A DNA stretch of 64,000 bases, taken from NCBI GenBank assembly GCA_009746045.1, contig RPFO01000080.1, positions 10,285,513 to 10,349,512 of the forward strand, given 5' to 3'. The stretch's first letter is position 1. Every line of letters begins with the position of its first letter. Under the pieces are notes generated by a model. The model worked only from the letters and a program-made list of their open reading frames with translations. It was not told the origin of the DNA and did not search any database. The position numbers and the translations under genes were made by a program. Origin of the DNA: Mesostigma viride. Lineage: Eukaryota; Streptophyta; Mesostigmatophyceae; Mesostigmatales; Mesostigmataceae. Below, one piece after another: positions 1 to 11,163 of this stretch.

Positions 1-560
1 TCGACAAATGACGAAGACAGGGACGTTGGTGGCAGGCTAGGCCACCAGGAAGGGGCTATCAGTGGCCTACGCCTTGACAGACTGCTGCGTTCACCAACCG
101 GGGAATGTGAGTGGACCACCTCTACTCTGCCAAGGGGTGCACAGTGCAGGGGACATGGGTGGCCGACGCCGGCGCTGGCGAGAGTACCGGCTGGGTTTTG
201 CCACGCGGCGCGATCGTGTCACGTCACACCAGTCACAGCTGTACTAGTCATACGTAGGCTCATGCGGGCTGTTTGGTCATACTGGTCATGTGTAGGTCTG
301 CGGAACCAGGCGGAGTGAGGCATGGAAACGGGCATAAACGATAAAAAGATACTATGACATCAATAGACGCAAACACGCAAATCCGTCAATATGCACGGGA
401 GCGCAGACAGGTTGAATAAAAGCATGACCATGGGATGCCAAGTTTTGCTGGGTTTATCTCACCCTGTCCCTTCGTGCGCTTGCTCGTCCTTGTCATCTCG
501 TAACCTTGCCCTGCAGCCCCTGGCCATGCTAGAGATCGTATTCACCGATTATCGCTCTTT
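1..560. other. Presumed intron or intergenic DNA left of the first visible CCS1 exon
   Basis: I see no exon here that resembles the upstream part of CCS1 (membrane segments or the large lumenal domain) and no other recognisable gene. Short open frames exist in all directions but none has a recognisable motif. Because the first visible CCS1 exon starts inside a codon, earlier exons must lie further left, so this stretch is most simply part of a CCS1 intron. Confidence 0.4.
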
Positions 561-872
561 CCTCGATCCACCAGATTCGTCCTCGCCATCGACCTCATTG
601 ATATGACCCTCGCTCTACCCCTTGCCTTCTGCTCCTCCCCCCCCCCCCCCCCCCCCCCCCCCCGCCCAAGATCCATCATCGCCTCCGATGTCATCACACA
701 TCATAATGCATATCACCCTCGATCTTCTCCTTGTTCTCTTCTTTCCCGCCTCCCGCCTCCCGCCCCCCCCCAAAAAACAATAATTCATCTTCGCCACCGA
801 CCTGAGTCGGACCCGCTGTGCTCATTCCCCTCCTCTCCTATCCTGCCCTGTTCCCCCCACCCCACCCCACAG
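560..872 (+). repeat. Degenerate C-rich direct repeats ending at a CCS1 splice acceptor
   Basis: A pyrimidine-rich stretch is followed three times by versions of ATCCATCATCGCC(A/T)CCGA, at about 670, 783 and 873; a weaker version lies near 565. The last version is the true start of the CCS1 exon. The stretch includes an uninterrupted run of 27 C at 637-663. It looks like local tandem duplication of a polypyrimidine tract plus exon start, leaving decoy exon starts in the intron. The two decoys end in AAG or AAT rather than a clean CAG. Confidence 0.5.
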
Positions 873-2999
873 ATCCATCATCGCCACCGACTTGCAACAG
901 GCGGTGCTCTACGACGCCGAGGGCCAGTTTGTGGGCGTGCGGCGGCCAGAGTCAGGGAAACCAATCGAGGTCAGCGGGCTGTCCATCGTGGTGCGCGGCG
1001 TGATCGGGAGCACCGGCCTGCAGCTGAAGGCAAGTGGCCTATCGAACGTATAGCCTTTTTACTTAGAGCAGCTGTCAATAGAATGTAGCTATTGTCAGTG
1101 TAGTAATGCTATTGTCAGTCGTAGCTTATTACCAAACTTGGGTTTTGGCAGCACGGGCCTGCAGCTGAAATAGCCGATGTGGCCTATTTAAGGCTAGGGG
1201 GTATCTAGTTTGGGCCTATTATGGCTGTAGGGCTAATGCCTTGGGACTGACTGCGCGGGCCTGCAGCTAAAACAAACCAACGATGTCACCAAGGCCCATC
1301 TAGTTTAGGCCCTATCTAAACCAGGCCTATCTACCCTGATTGTCAATGCATGGCTGATCGCTTGGGATTGGCCGCACATGCATGAAGCTAATCGTAGTGA
1401 ACTACCAAGTGGCCTATCTCATGGAGGGCTACTACCAAAGGACAAGAAGTACAGTGCTGCAGCTCGAGGTACCAGTTTAGATAGCCCACGAGTCTCGTGT
1501 GGATTTACGAGTTATCTCTTATCAGGCAACATGTTTGAATACTACTTATTATTACTGCACTTCGAGCAAGCTTTTTTATTGTTTCCGCGTGTCGAGCGCG
1601 TGTGACCCCAACCTGGAAAAAGAACCCAACCTAGAAGAAGATTTATAAAGGAGGGTGACCTGGTGGCGCACAGCTTAGCGACACCACTTTGAGTGTCCAC
1701 CCCGCCATATGGGACACGGCCGATTATCGACGCAATGAGCTACGCATGGAGACATGGATGTGGCAGCAATGTCCTACCCCCCCTAAATACACAAGTGGAC
1801 ATGATGGTGATATGCTGATGTTGATGTCCTGATGAAGATGCGGAAAGTTATCAGATTAGATGTATAATTGACTGCATGGAAGTCGCTCTACCTCACCACC
1901 CCACCCCACCCCACCCCACCCCACCCCACCCCCCCCCACCCCCACCCCACCCCACCCCACCCCACCCCACCCCACCCCACCCCACCCCACCCCACCCCAC
2001 CCCACCCCACCCCACCCCACCCCACCCCACCCCACCCCACCCCACCCCACCCCCATACCACCCCCACACCATGGTCACCCTTGCGTGGATGCCCCGCTCG
2101 CTGCAGATGGATCCTGGCGTGCCCCTGGTGTACGCCGGCTTTGGCTGCCTGATGGTGACCAGCCTGCTCAGCTACGTGTCCCACTCGCAGGTATGGTGTG
2201 GCATTTCTCGCGAAACTCCTGTGATCTAAACATAGCGCCCTGTATCTGAACATGCTGTCTCATGATTTATAATAATTTATCTCTATACACAATGTAGCAG
2301 TTGAATAACCAGCACCCTGGTCCGTGTATCTGAACTAGTCTACAGTTAGGCCCGCGCCTAGACGCATCAGCATGGACAGCCATGCCAACGCTTCGTTTCC
2401 CTCGCGGGGCCTTAGTGGTGAGGAGAAGAGGGAAAGGGGGCGGGGCAGCTTCCGCACAACTCGCAGGTGCTTTTGTTGCAGGGACTTCTTGTGGGACTGC
2501 TGGTATTTTTATGTTGCAGGTATTTCCTCGAACCCTTTCATGTATTCCTGCCCACCAGATGCTTCATTGCTTCAGTGTCTCTTTGCTCGTTCCGGGGTGG
2601 TGGTTGTGGGAAGGGGGGGGAAGGGAGGGGTTCACCAATGCAACTAGCCAACTTCTGTGCACAGCCTCTGGCCTGACTTATGAACGGTTCTTTGCCTGAC
2701 TTGCTAGTAGTATGCCTATACGTCTAGTTGCCTGACATGCTGTGCCGATCTGCCTTGCTGCCGGCCTTGTTCCTACGCGGCAGGTGTGGGCAATCCAGTC
2801 CGCCGACGGCATGCGTACGCTACAGGTCGCCGGCCGCACCAACCGCGCTGTGGTGGAGTTCAATCAGGAGGTGGTCGCGATGCTGCGCTCGCTCCCTGGC
2901 AGGGCGCGGGCGATCCCGTCGGCGCGCGCGGGGGCGGCCGCGACGGCAACCGCGGTGGCCGCGTCTGCAGCCATCATGCCACCGAAGGAGGAGAATTGA
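873..2999 (+). CDS. CCS1: Cytochrome c biogenesis protein CCS1 (ResB family), last three exons
   Basis: Three exons read in one logical protein: 873-1029, 2107-2190 and 2784-2999 (stop TGA at 2997). The first encodes a lumenal segment with [20 protein letters not shown] and a GSTGLQLK end; the second encodes [12 protein letters not shown] followed by a membrane segment and SYVSHSQ; the third starts VWAIQ and holds [11 protein letters not shown]. These match the C-terminal end of CCS1/ResB from memory of the family: last transmembrane helix then a short soluble tail. CCS1 works with CcsA in the thylakoid membrane to keep apocytochrome haem-binding cysteines reduced and attach haem for cytochromes f and c6. 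Junctions: the first intron has donor GCAAGT (a GC-AG intron) and acceptor CAG at 2104-2106; the second has GTATGG and CAG. The first exon begins with the last base of a split codon, so the gene continues left of the window. The Ala-rich tail before PPKEEN looks lineage-specific. Confidence 0.9.
1894..2060. repeat. (CCCCA)n microsatellite inside CCS1 intron
   Basis: About 160 bases of nearly pure CCCCA/CCACC pentamers with a few interruptions near 1930 and 2050. It ends roughly 45 bases before the CAG acceptor at 2106 and may act as, or have displaced, the polypyrimidine tract. Long open frames across it on both strands are artefacts of a 5-bp repeat lacking stop codons. Confidence 0.95.
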
Positions 3000-3140
3000 G
3001 CAATCGGGATGGGTGGGAGAGTTGCCCACCCTTGGGGGAGGACGAGGGGAGCTGAATATATGGGGGTTGTGGAGAGGCCGGGATTGACTGCCATTGAAGG
3101 GAAACGAGGGAAGCTGAATTGGGGGCGGGGGGAGGAGGGG
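3000..3140 (+). other. Probable CCS1 3' untranslated region
   Basis: G-rich sequence immediately after the CCS1 stop codon. No other gene is visible. I cannot place a polyadenylation site with confidence; a TGTAA pentamer occurs only further on, near 3445. Confidence 0.35.
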
Positions 3141-3276
3141 GAAGTAAGGGGAAGTGAGGGGAAGTGAGGGGAAGTGAGGGGAAGTGAGGGGAAGTGAGGG
3201 GAAGTGAGGGGAAGTGAGGGGAAGTGAGGGGAAGTGAGGGGAAGTGAGGGGAAGTGAGGGGAACGGAGGGGAAGTA
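3141..3276. repeat. 10-bp minisatellite GAAGTGAGGG
   Basis: About thirteen consecutive decamers GAAGTGAGGG with single-base variants at both ends (GAAGTAAGGG at the left, GAACGGAGGG at the right). All purines sit on one strand except the T, so the tract could form triplex or other non-B DNA. Confidence 0.95.
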
Positions 3277-3367
3277 TCAAGTGAGACAACTATGTAGGAC
3301 GCATGGCGAGAGTGGTGTCAACGAGGGACATTGAGTACCCTCGGGGGGGGACGAGAACGATGGAAAT

Positions 3368-3388
3368 GGGGGGGGGGGGGGGGGGGGG
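3368..3388. repeat. G homopolymer, 21 bases
   Basis: Uninterrupted run of G. The exact length is likely to be uncertain in any assembly. Confidence 0.9.
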
Positions 3389-3647
3389 CGAGAGGGGAGT
3401 TGATTAACCCGGTTAATTAATGAATTCATTTTAGTGAGACAACTGTAATACGCCGCACATTTGAAAGTGCTGTCCTCTGGATTTTTGCCTTTGCACCGTG
3501 TGCAGTTCTTGGACGTTTGGAATCATGGGCATGGCTAACGTAATGACTGACTAGATAGACCTTTTCAGTGGTTTTCCATTTGCGGGTATTTCCTCGTAAA
3601 TGGTGGGAGAGCGATCGCAGCCGAATGGTGCTCACCACTAGACACTC

Positions 3648-3652
3648 CCGGC
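3648..3652. repeat. Target site duplication CCGGC, left copy
   Basis: CCGGC directly precedes the left LTR and is repeated at 11159-11163 after the right LTR. Confidence 0.85.
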
Positions 3653-4352
3653 TGTAACGACTAAAAATGTTGTGTTTGCAACAGCCTCAGTATCAACATT
3701 AGCGTGAAAAGATCTTTATACCTGGGTTGGAGTCGCGACAGATAACTTCACGTCCAGAGAAGCAATGAAGATGGATCTTCAACAGTTAAGGGAATGAGTC
3801 CCCACCCTTGTTAGACACAACAGACAAGTTATATCCAAGTCGACTATCTGTTGAAGTTATAGTTGACTTTTGGCAAGGGTTGTTTGATTGATGAAACAAG
3901 GAAACCCTTGAATTACACCATAGCTTTAGCTCTCACGTACGCACACATGCACGGCCGCCACAATCAGTATAAAAGTCATCGTGCACGCAGAGTCGGCTCA
4001 ACCCTAACCCGAAAGAACCAATCAAAAGTGAGGATCACTCAAGGTAAGATCCTGTCCTCAGAATCCACAACACAGCACAAGGCCAGCACTACAGAATCTC
4101 CGTGACCTGGAACCAGATCCACCAGGTACGACAGTCTTAAAGAGAATCTATGACTGGCTGAACTAAACCATACAAAGTACCCCACGTGGATCAGGCCACG
4201 ACCAATGAGGGTAGAACAATAATTCGACAGATCTCAGCAGGCCCAATATCAATCATACGTCGAAGCCTCCTAACTATCCAAATAATTGTCCCCAAGAACT
4301 CATAATAAGGTCACCAGTAGGAAAACTTTGGATGTAACATTTGGTTGTTACA
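3653..4352 (-). repeat. LTR, 3' LTR in element orientation
   Basis: 700 bp, TGTAAC...GTTACA, apparently identical to 10459-11158 wherever I compared them. A TATAAAA box-like sequence lies on the plus strand near 3969, opposite to the inferred element direction, so I do not assign it as the element promoter. Confidence 0.9.
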
Positions 4353-4366
4353 TATCTCCCCCTCAA
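4353..4366 (-). other. Polypurine tract of the LTR element
   Basis: On the minus strand TTGAGGGGGAGATA abuts the LTR, the expected position and composition for plus-strand DNA priming. Confidence 0.6.
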
Positions 4367-5863
4367 GACAGGAACTCCCAGTTCCTAGAAGCCAAGAAGA
4401 ATAAACAACAACCTACACAAGAACAACACAACAATAAACAGGAAGTCCACCATCTCTTGGGACAAGCAGATGGGTTTTTACATCCCTGAAGCCAGGGCCT
4501 CCTATCTCATAAACATCTAGTCACAGGTGCTTAAGGAAGACAAGTCACATCCTTATCCACTACAAGCCCAGATAATCACAGCAATACGGGAAGTCATCCC
4601 GTCATCATTCTGGAATTCTGGAACTCCGGACTTGAACAGCAGAACTGGAATGGAGCCCCCCCCATCATCCATCCTGGAATCCCCCCCTCACACCACAATC
4701 CAAAGCCCCCCTTTCCTTCTCAGCCCTGTTCCTCACAGGCTATACCAATCCCCATTCAGGCCACCTTGCCATTGGGTCCACACATGGGAAACTGCCCCAC
4801 CACGTGGGCCAACTCTGGCCAGTTCCTGCTGACCTTCAGCACCATGCAAGTCTCAGTAGCCCCTGCCACCATCTGGACAGCATAGCGGAAGCATGCCCCA
4901 GGAGAGGAGCACCACAGACTGACTCGCCGGGTCCATCACCCAAGTAGAGGACGTCTTGTGCCTGCTCACCCCTGATCTGTACGCTCACCAGAACTGCAGA
5001 AAGGTCTTGACCACAGACCACTTAGCACCTATCAGGGCACCAGCACCCATAGTGGCATCAGACGGACCCTAAGTTCCACAGTGTACTTGGGGCAACCCGG
5101 GATTGCAAAAGAGGTAGAAGTCTCTCCCATACTCACTGGCTGCAACTGAGTAAATGCCTCCTTCAAGGCCTCAGGTAAGGCTGCTAGCATGTCCTGCCCC
5201 TCAGTAGGCCTCATATCAAACTCAGGTCCTGGTGACAATGCATACATCCTATGCAGCAGATGAGCCACAAAAAGGGAGCCACTCTCATACAGGCTGGTGT
5301 GCATACATGAACCACGTCTTAATCATACCAGGCATCAAGCCCTAGGTGAACAACTCCATATGTCATATGTCGGGGTACAACACAGAAGTCACTCTCCATG
5401 TGCCATCCAGGCTCAGATCCCCTCAACTATCCTCAGAAGCTGGTCACCAAGATCTGGATGTCATCTCAGCTTAGTCCCACCAAACTCCCCCAAGAGTCCA
5501 TCCCACTCAACTCAGATCCCAGTCAGATTCGATGAGTCCACATGAATCCAGGAAGGAGTCAACAGGGTCAAGGCACCTAAGCCAAACAAGGTGAGGCCAC
5601 TCCAGGTTCTGGGACACCACCCTCCCTCAGCTAGAGTCCACGGGTGAAGGACAAGCCTGACATTCCCAGGGATAACGGGTCATCCACAGGGATCCATGCC
5701 ATGAATACTGACAGCTCTCACTGCTTGATCAGGGCAGGAAGCAGAGTGTCATGTAGCAAGGCTAACCCTCTATACAGCCAACCCCCCATAATTAACTTGG
5801 GCTGCCAGGGTCCAAGGCTCATCAGGTCATAGCAGGCTGGATGGATGCCAAGAATGCTCAATC
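4367..5863 (-). other. Interior of LTR element without recognisable gene
   Basis: Both strands carry only short frames. One minus frame at 5032-5304 (90 codons) has no motif I know. By position this would be the integrase and pol 3' region of the element, but nothing such as an HHCC finger or D,D-35-E signature is visible. Confidence 0.5.
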
Positions 5864-6175
5864 CTAACACAGGGCTGGCATGAGCTTCTGCTGCAGCAAG
5901 TCCAAGGCCCGCTGACACCCGGCAGTCCACGCAAACTGGAACGAGGAAACGTCAACAGCGCCCCAGGTGGAAGTGCAGTCACCAAGAGACAGGAGCAATC
6001 CAGCAGGAAGACGTCGCCAACAGGGTCGCCTCATGAAGAGCAAGGTTATCTCAGAAGTACGCCCATGAGGCCGTGGACAGGGTTGTCTCCAGTGGGTACC
6101 CGTCAGCAGGTTGGGGAGATGCAACAAAGCACAGCCAAAATAGCCCACCGATGGCCAGCGAAACCAGGATACCAT
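5864..6175 (-). pseudogene. Ty3/gypsy pol remnant (RT to RNase H linker)
   Basis: The minus frame ends with FQFAWTAGCQRALDLLQQKL, which resembles the conserved F-x-W-(T/S)-x-x-C-x-x-AF-x-x-LK-x-x-L segment at the start of the RNase H part of Ty3/gypsy polymerases. The sequence before and after it does not continue the family: no YVDD-type RT active site upstream and no DAS motif downstream in frame. It is therefore a decayed fragment. Its strand agrees with the orientation deduced from primer site and polypurine tract. The match rests on about 24 residues, so the Ty3 assignment is tentative. Confidence 0.5.
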
Positions 6176-8730
6176 CAGGTTCTATGAGGATAGTCAGGGA
6201 TCTATGAGGAGACCCAGAAAAGATGAACTGAAATCCCAAGGTGTCTCCACGCTATGATCCTCATAGATCTCCTCCCCACCAGAACAAAATTTCCCCCCCT
6301 CCAGTCGCACCCACAGGAGTAAGAGTGAGGTAAAGCCACATCTCCTTAGTAGCTAGTACTCTCAACCCATAGCCAGTGGCTTTTTATGAGCCAAGGCACA
6401 CTATTTCTCCATAAGATGCCTGGGAAACCATCCACAGCCTTGATAGGGATAGCAAAAGATCCGTAATGCCTCACCAGCATTATGAACGGTATGCCCCAAC
6501 TGGTAAAGCGTAGCACACGCTACCCCATGCAAGGTTTAGACGCAGCCCAATCCCCTGCACGCCCTGCTCCCCACACAAATCCCCCTCAGCATAACTGGTA
6601 AACTGGAGACTACCAGCATGCCTAATAATTCCACCCCTCTGCGTAGAATAAGCTGTAATAATCCTGGTATCAACTTCCCAAGATTGACAGCATAACCTAG
6701 CAGGAACAAACGCCATGGAATACGCATAAGGACAGAGGCCCAGCCAACCATAGAAGGGTGGGGGAGGCCTGTCTCTCAGCCCACTGACCCACTGGTGGCC
6801 TGCAGGGTCTCTCTATAACGGCGTCCTATGCACCTCATGACTAAAGATGGGATGGGCACTACAGCAAAGTGTCCAAGACGGAGTTGCATACAGGGCAGCT
6901 TGAGAGCAAACTGAAAGCAATCACCAATCAGGCAACTGATGTGCTCAAGCTTGGCAGGGCCCCCAGCAACAACATCACTCCCCGCAACCATCCAGGTGGC
7001 ACTACCATGCAAGGTAATGTGGGCATTAGGATCGAAGGAGCCCAAGACAAGGTTGCACAAGTAGGGCAGCATAAGGGTATGCTGGATGAGGCCATCAGTC
7101 ATCAAACAGATACACCCTCAGCTTGGCAGGGCCCTAGCAAGTAGACTGAACAATGTCCCCCTAGTCAAAGCATGGAAGGTAGTATCCATGTTCGTGAACC
7201 ACGTAGACTGCCAAATAGTATTAATGTCAGTGTACCACGGATACTGATGCATATGAGGCAGGTTGTAAGGGTGGTAAAGGGCTGAATGGGTCCCTCAACA
7301 AACCCACACCTCTAAGCTCATGTGAGCCCCCGCCCAGCACCCAGTAGTCCAACTCCTCAATTAAGAGGCAACGGAGTGGGCACCATTGTCATCACTGTCA
7401 TGCCAAAGATTCCAGCCGGCCCCACAGTTGTAGCTCCGTTGATCCCGCCCATCATCCAACCCACAAGGACATCCTACCCATGCAAACATGATGCCAGACC
7501 CCCCGTGCAAGCAGTCCTATTCATACAACCATCATGCTGTGCAAGCAATCAGCTCAAGGGCGGATGGTGTACTATCAAGACAACAAGCCATCCTGGCACC
7601 ATGCAAGCAAGGATAAGTCCATAGCAGGGCAAAGCAAGGGTAGGAGGTTACTCATCTGCACACGGCTGGCTTGATGTCCACCAGCAGGCAGGACCCAACA
7701 CAGCGTCAGGAGCAGGCACCAGCATTACAGATACGCGTCACTTGGGCGTCCCCAAGTCACCAGAGTCCCAGCGGCCACCATGCAGTGCTTGATGAAGTCT
7801 CCACCATTGAGTGCTTGCAGTCACCACCAACAGCACTAGTCAACCACCAGGATACTCTCCAGCGTCGCCTCCATGCACCATGTCCGCCATTGACAAGTTA
7901 CCAATCCCCCACTGGCCTCAAGTCCCCAATAGGCTACTGCCACCACGCCCAATCAGCGTTGGACCACCCCCACATGTGGGTAGTCAACACAGCGGTTGCC
8001 TGACTGGACAACCAAGACTAGCTGCTTGCGCCGGTCACGCGATGGGGAAGTGACTAAGCTGCTTTAAGGAGGCCTGGGACGGACACCAATGAGCCTGGCT
8101 CCAGAAGCTGCTTGGAAGAATGACCACATGCTGTCAACTTCCCGGACTGAACGTCAATCAGCTGCAAGAAGGAGCCCGCAACCTTCACTATGGCACTCAG
8201 AAAAAACTGCCTAGTAGGCAAACCACAGACTGCCAACCTGTCAAGACAGCTGACTCTATCATGGCTACTACCAAGTGCCAGGTAGCCAGAACTCCTAAGC
8301 CTAAGGAGTGACAAGGGCCTGAGGTGGTCCAACAGCCAGCACAACTGCCCAAAAGTCAAGAGAATGGGCCTAAAAGCGCCTTGCCCAGTGTCAAAAATTC
8401 TGATCTGAGAACTATATCAGATATATTCACAGATAAGAACTATGACAGCAGCCCTGGTGTCCATACTTGCTGTCCTAGTGCACCTCCTAGGCCCAACAGG
8501 GGCCATCTGCCAACAAGCAGTGGTAACCATCATGTCCTCGGAGAAGTAAATGTGTGGTCACAATGGTCTGGCGCAGGTAAGGGCCCCAACTGGCAAGTGA
8601 CCCACACCCCACTTGTAAGGGGACGTTGTCAAGCAAGTGGTCCACCCCCTCTGGGAACATGTGTCAAAGGACACCGTCTGGCAAGTGGGCAACCCATGCA
8701 AGAGACCCCTGGCAACTCATGGGTGCTCGT
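6176..8730 (-). other. Interior of LTR element without recognisable gene
   Basis: Only short overlapping frames on both strands (longest about 110 codons). I looked on the minus strand for RT signatures, a retropepsin DSG/DTG motif and CCHC knuckles and found none convincing. Base composition is uniform with the rest of the interior, as in large retrotransposon derivatives with non-coding centres. Confidence 0.5.
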
Positions 8731-9115
8731 GTGATACCCTCCGGGGGACAACCTACTGCAGGTATCCCGATGTCCCCTGATGTGGTGGCATCTACCATGC
8801 CATATGCCTCCATGATAGCATCTGGCAACCCTTTGGCAGACCTGGGATATCCAACTCATGTGATACCCTTTTGGGGACAACCCACTGCAGGTATCCCGAT
8901 GTCCCCTGATGTGGTGGCATCTACCATGCCATATGCCTCCATGATAGCATCTGGCAACCCTTTGGCAGACCTGGGATATATCCAACTCATGTGATACCCT
9001 TTTGGGGACAACCCACTGCAGGTATCCCGATGTCCCCTGATGTGGTGGCATCTACCATGCCATGTGCCTCCATGATAGCATCTGGCAACCCCTTTGGCAG
9101 ACCTGGGATATCCAC
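8731..9115. repeat. Three ~130-bp tandem repeats inside the LTR element
   Basis: Units begin with GTGATACCCT at 8731, 8860 and 8991 and run through GATGTGGTGGCATCTACCATG to a CCTGGGATAT end. Spacing is 129 and 131 bp; differences are few (for example TCCGGGGG versus TTTTGGGG). A related short repeat, CCACTCCCCCGCA(G/A)AAATTT followed by CTCAGGGTAAC, lies just to the right at about 9112 and 9249. Confidence 0.9.
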
Positions 9116-10445
9116 TCCCCCGCAGAAATTTTCTCAGGGTAACTAGACACAGCTGTCCATGTATGATAGTGGAAACCCCGTACCTGCTGTTGTTCTGCCC
9201 TGGCATGTGTGATGCCGTCTGGAAATTACATTGCAGACAGCCAGGATGTCCACTCCCCCGCAAAAATTTGCTCAGGGTAACCAGACGTAGCTGCCACCAA
9301 TCTGGACCACTCTGGACAACTCCTAGGGAGCTCGCCCTTTCCATAGTACCATGTTGATAGTGGGAACAACTCAGATGCCGTTGTTCTCCTCCCCACCAAA
9401 ACCAAACCACCATCCACGTGGGAGGAACCAAAGCTCCACCTAGAACGCCTCCACTGTCATGTTGCTCAACAAGAAAAGGAAGAGTTTCCCTCACAACTGA
9501 AATAAATGTTTGGCGACGCGTGAATTAAGAACGTGCCACAGTCCTTAAACAGCTAGGGTAGGCTGCCCATGCAAAAAGAAAGGCAGCCATGAATCCCTAC
9601 TGTCCGCTCATCCGGAGCCACCCTCAAAAGACACGAGGTGTAACCTGAGCCACACCGTAACAATGTCGTCAAAGAAAAGCAGCACCGGGAAAAAAACAAC
9701 CTGAGACAGCGACGTAGTCAGGCGGTCGCGGTGGTGGTCGTGCGTGCAGCCGCAACCCGGAAGCCGGGTGATAGGTGCCGTCGGCAGCAACAGTGCGTCG
9801 GCTCAGCCATAACCCGTAGCGCCATGTCAGCCTGGCGGAAAACAGAGCCGGCAGAAAAAAAAAACAGCTCCTAGCAGGATTCTGGAGCCGGACCTGCTGA
9901 GCTACTGGACCAACACTCCGCATTGCCCTGCTCGAAACGTAGCAACACTTGCGTAATGCTAATATATAAAGATGTTTGGAGCTAGGAGGAGACTGCGGCG
10001 TCAGCAGCCACGACAGACAGGGCGGTGGTCGGACTTCAGCACGATGCGGCCAGCCAGCCGACAGCCCGTAAGTAAGTACGCTTGTCTATGAAATATTGCA
10101 CGAATCCAAATAGTTGACGTCTGGGAGTAGATGAAAAAACCCTTTCATCACCGGTCGTCCGTTGAGCTGCTAAAGATGTGGTTGCATCTTCAACTCTCTT
10201 ACTTCATAACGGTGGTTGTGTCTCCGGGTTACTCATCACTCCATGGGTCGCGCATGCCGGACTGGGGAACGTTAGAGACTTGTGGGCTCAAGGCAGTTCT
10301 CAGAGCAAGACTGTCACATAAGGATGAGTCACACTCTTAAAAACTGTCCGAATACACAGCAAAACGTACCCTCTCTGGGTCTGGCAAGAATTCCATTGTT
10401 AATCGTGAACTAATACTGTCAAGACAACCAACACCTAGGTAGAAA
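9116..10445 (-). other. Leader region of LTR element, no intact gag
   Basis: In element orientation this follows the primer site and should hold the leader and gag. No CCHC knuckle or long frame is visible. Minus-strand frames of 60-210 codons exist but part of the longest one simply reads through the tandem repeats. Confidence 0.45.
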
Positions 10446-10458
10446 CCTCCGATACCAA
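10446..10458 (-). other. Primer binding site of LTR element
   Basis: Minus strand TTGGTATCGGAGG directly next to the LTR. Seven bases, TGGTATC, match the common plant primer site TGGTATCAGAGC that is complementary to initiator tRNA-Met; GAG is also shared after one mismatch. Confidence 0.6.
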
Positions 10459-11158
10459 TGTAACGACTAAAAATGTTGTGTTTGCAACAGCCTCAGTATC
10501 AACATTAGCGTGAAAAGATCTTTATACCTGGGTTGGAGTCGCGACAGATAACTTCACGTCCAGAGAAGCAATGAAGATGGATCTTCAACAGTTAAGGGAA
10601 TGAGTCCCCACCCTTGTTAGACACAACAGACAAGTTATATCCAAGTCGACTATCTGTTGAAGTTATAGTTGACTTTTGGCAAGGGTTGTTTGATTGATGA
10701 AACAAGGAAACCCTTGAATTACACCATAGCTTTAGCTCTCACGTACGCACACATGCACGGCCGCCACAATCAGTATAAAAGTCATCGTGCACGCAGAGTC
10801 GGCTCAACCCTAACCCGAAAGAACCAATCAAAAGTGAGGATCACTCAAGGTAAGATCCTGTCCTCAGAATCCACAACACAGCACAAGGCCAGCACTACAG
10901 AATCTCCGTGACCTGGAACCAGATCCACCAGGTACGACAGTCTTAAAGAGAATCTATGACTGGCTGAACTAAACCATACAAAGTACCCCACGTGGATCAG
11001 GCCACGACCAATGAGGGTAGAACAATAATTCGACAGATCTCAGCAGGCCCAATATCAATCATACGTCGAAGCCTCCTAACTATCCAAATAATTGTCCCCA
11101 AGAACTCATAATAAGGTCACCAGTAGGAAAACTTTGGATGTAACATTTGGTTGTTACA
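10459..11158 (-). repeat. LTR, 5' LTR in element orientation
   Basis: 700-bp direct repeat of 3653-4352 with the same TGTAAC...GTTACA ends. Equal length and apparent identity suggest a recent insertion. Confidence 0.9.
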
Positions 11159-11163
11159 CCGGC
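11159..11163. repeat. Target site duplication CCGGC, right copy
   Basis: Directly follows the right LTR and matches 3648-3652. Confidence 0.85.

Larger units (their letters stand above)
3653..11158 (-). mobile_element. LTR retrotransposon, Ty3-like, largely non-coding interior
   Basis: Two 700-bp direct repeats (3653-4352 and 10459-11158) bound a 6.1-kb interior. They begin TGTAAC and end GTTACA and are flanked by the 5-bp direct repeat CCGGC at 3648-3652 and 11159-11163, a textbook target duplication. Orientation is minus: next to the right LTR the minus strand reads TTGGTATCGGAGG, resembling the initiator-tRNA-Met primer site of plant-type elements (TGGTATC shared), and next to the left LTR it reads GAGGGGGAGATA, a polypurine tract. 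Read on the minus strand the LTR starts TGTAACAACC, a start common in Ty3/gypsy elements. One short pol remnant is recognisable near 5867-5941. No intact gag or pol frame remains, so it could only have moved using proteins from another copy. Confidence 0.9.

Noticed and set aside
391-606. Possible upstream CCS1 exon
   Set aside because: The translation shows none of the conserved CCS1 segments expected before the 873 exon.
1868-2253. Proline-rich or glycine-rich proteins around 1870-2250
   Set aside because: They are readings of the CCCCA microsatellite in different frames, inside a CCS1 intron.
3863-4105. Identical 80-codon frames at 3863-4105 and 10669-10911
   Set aside because: They lie within the two LTRs and are identical because the LTRs are; no known motif.
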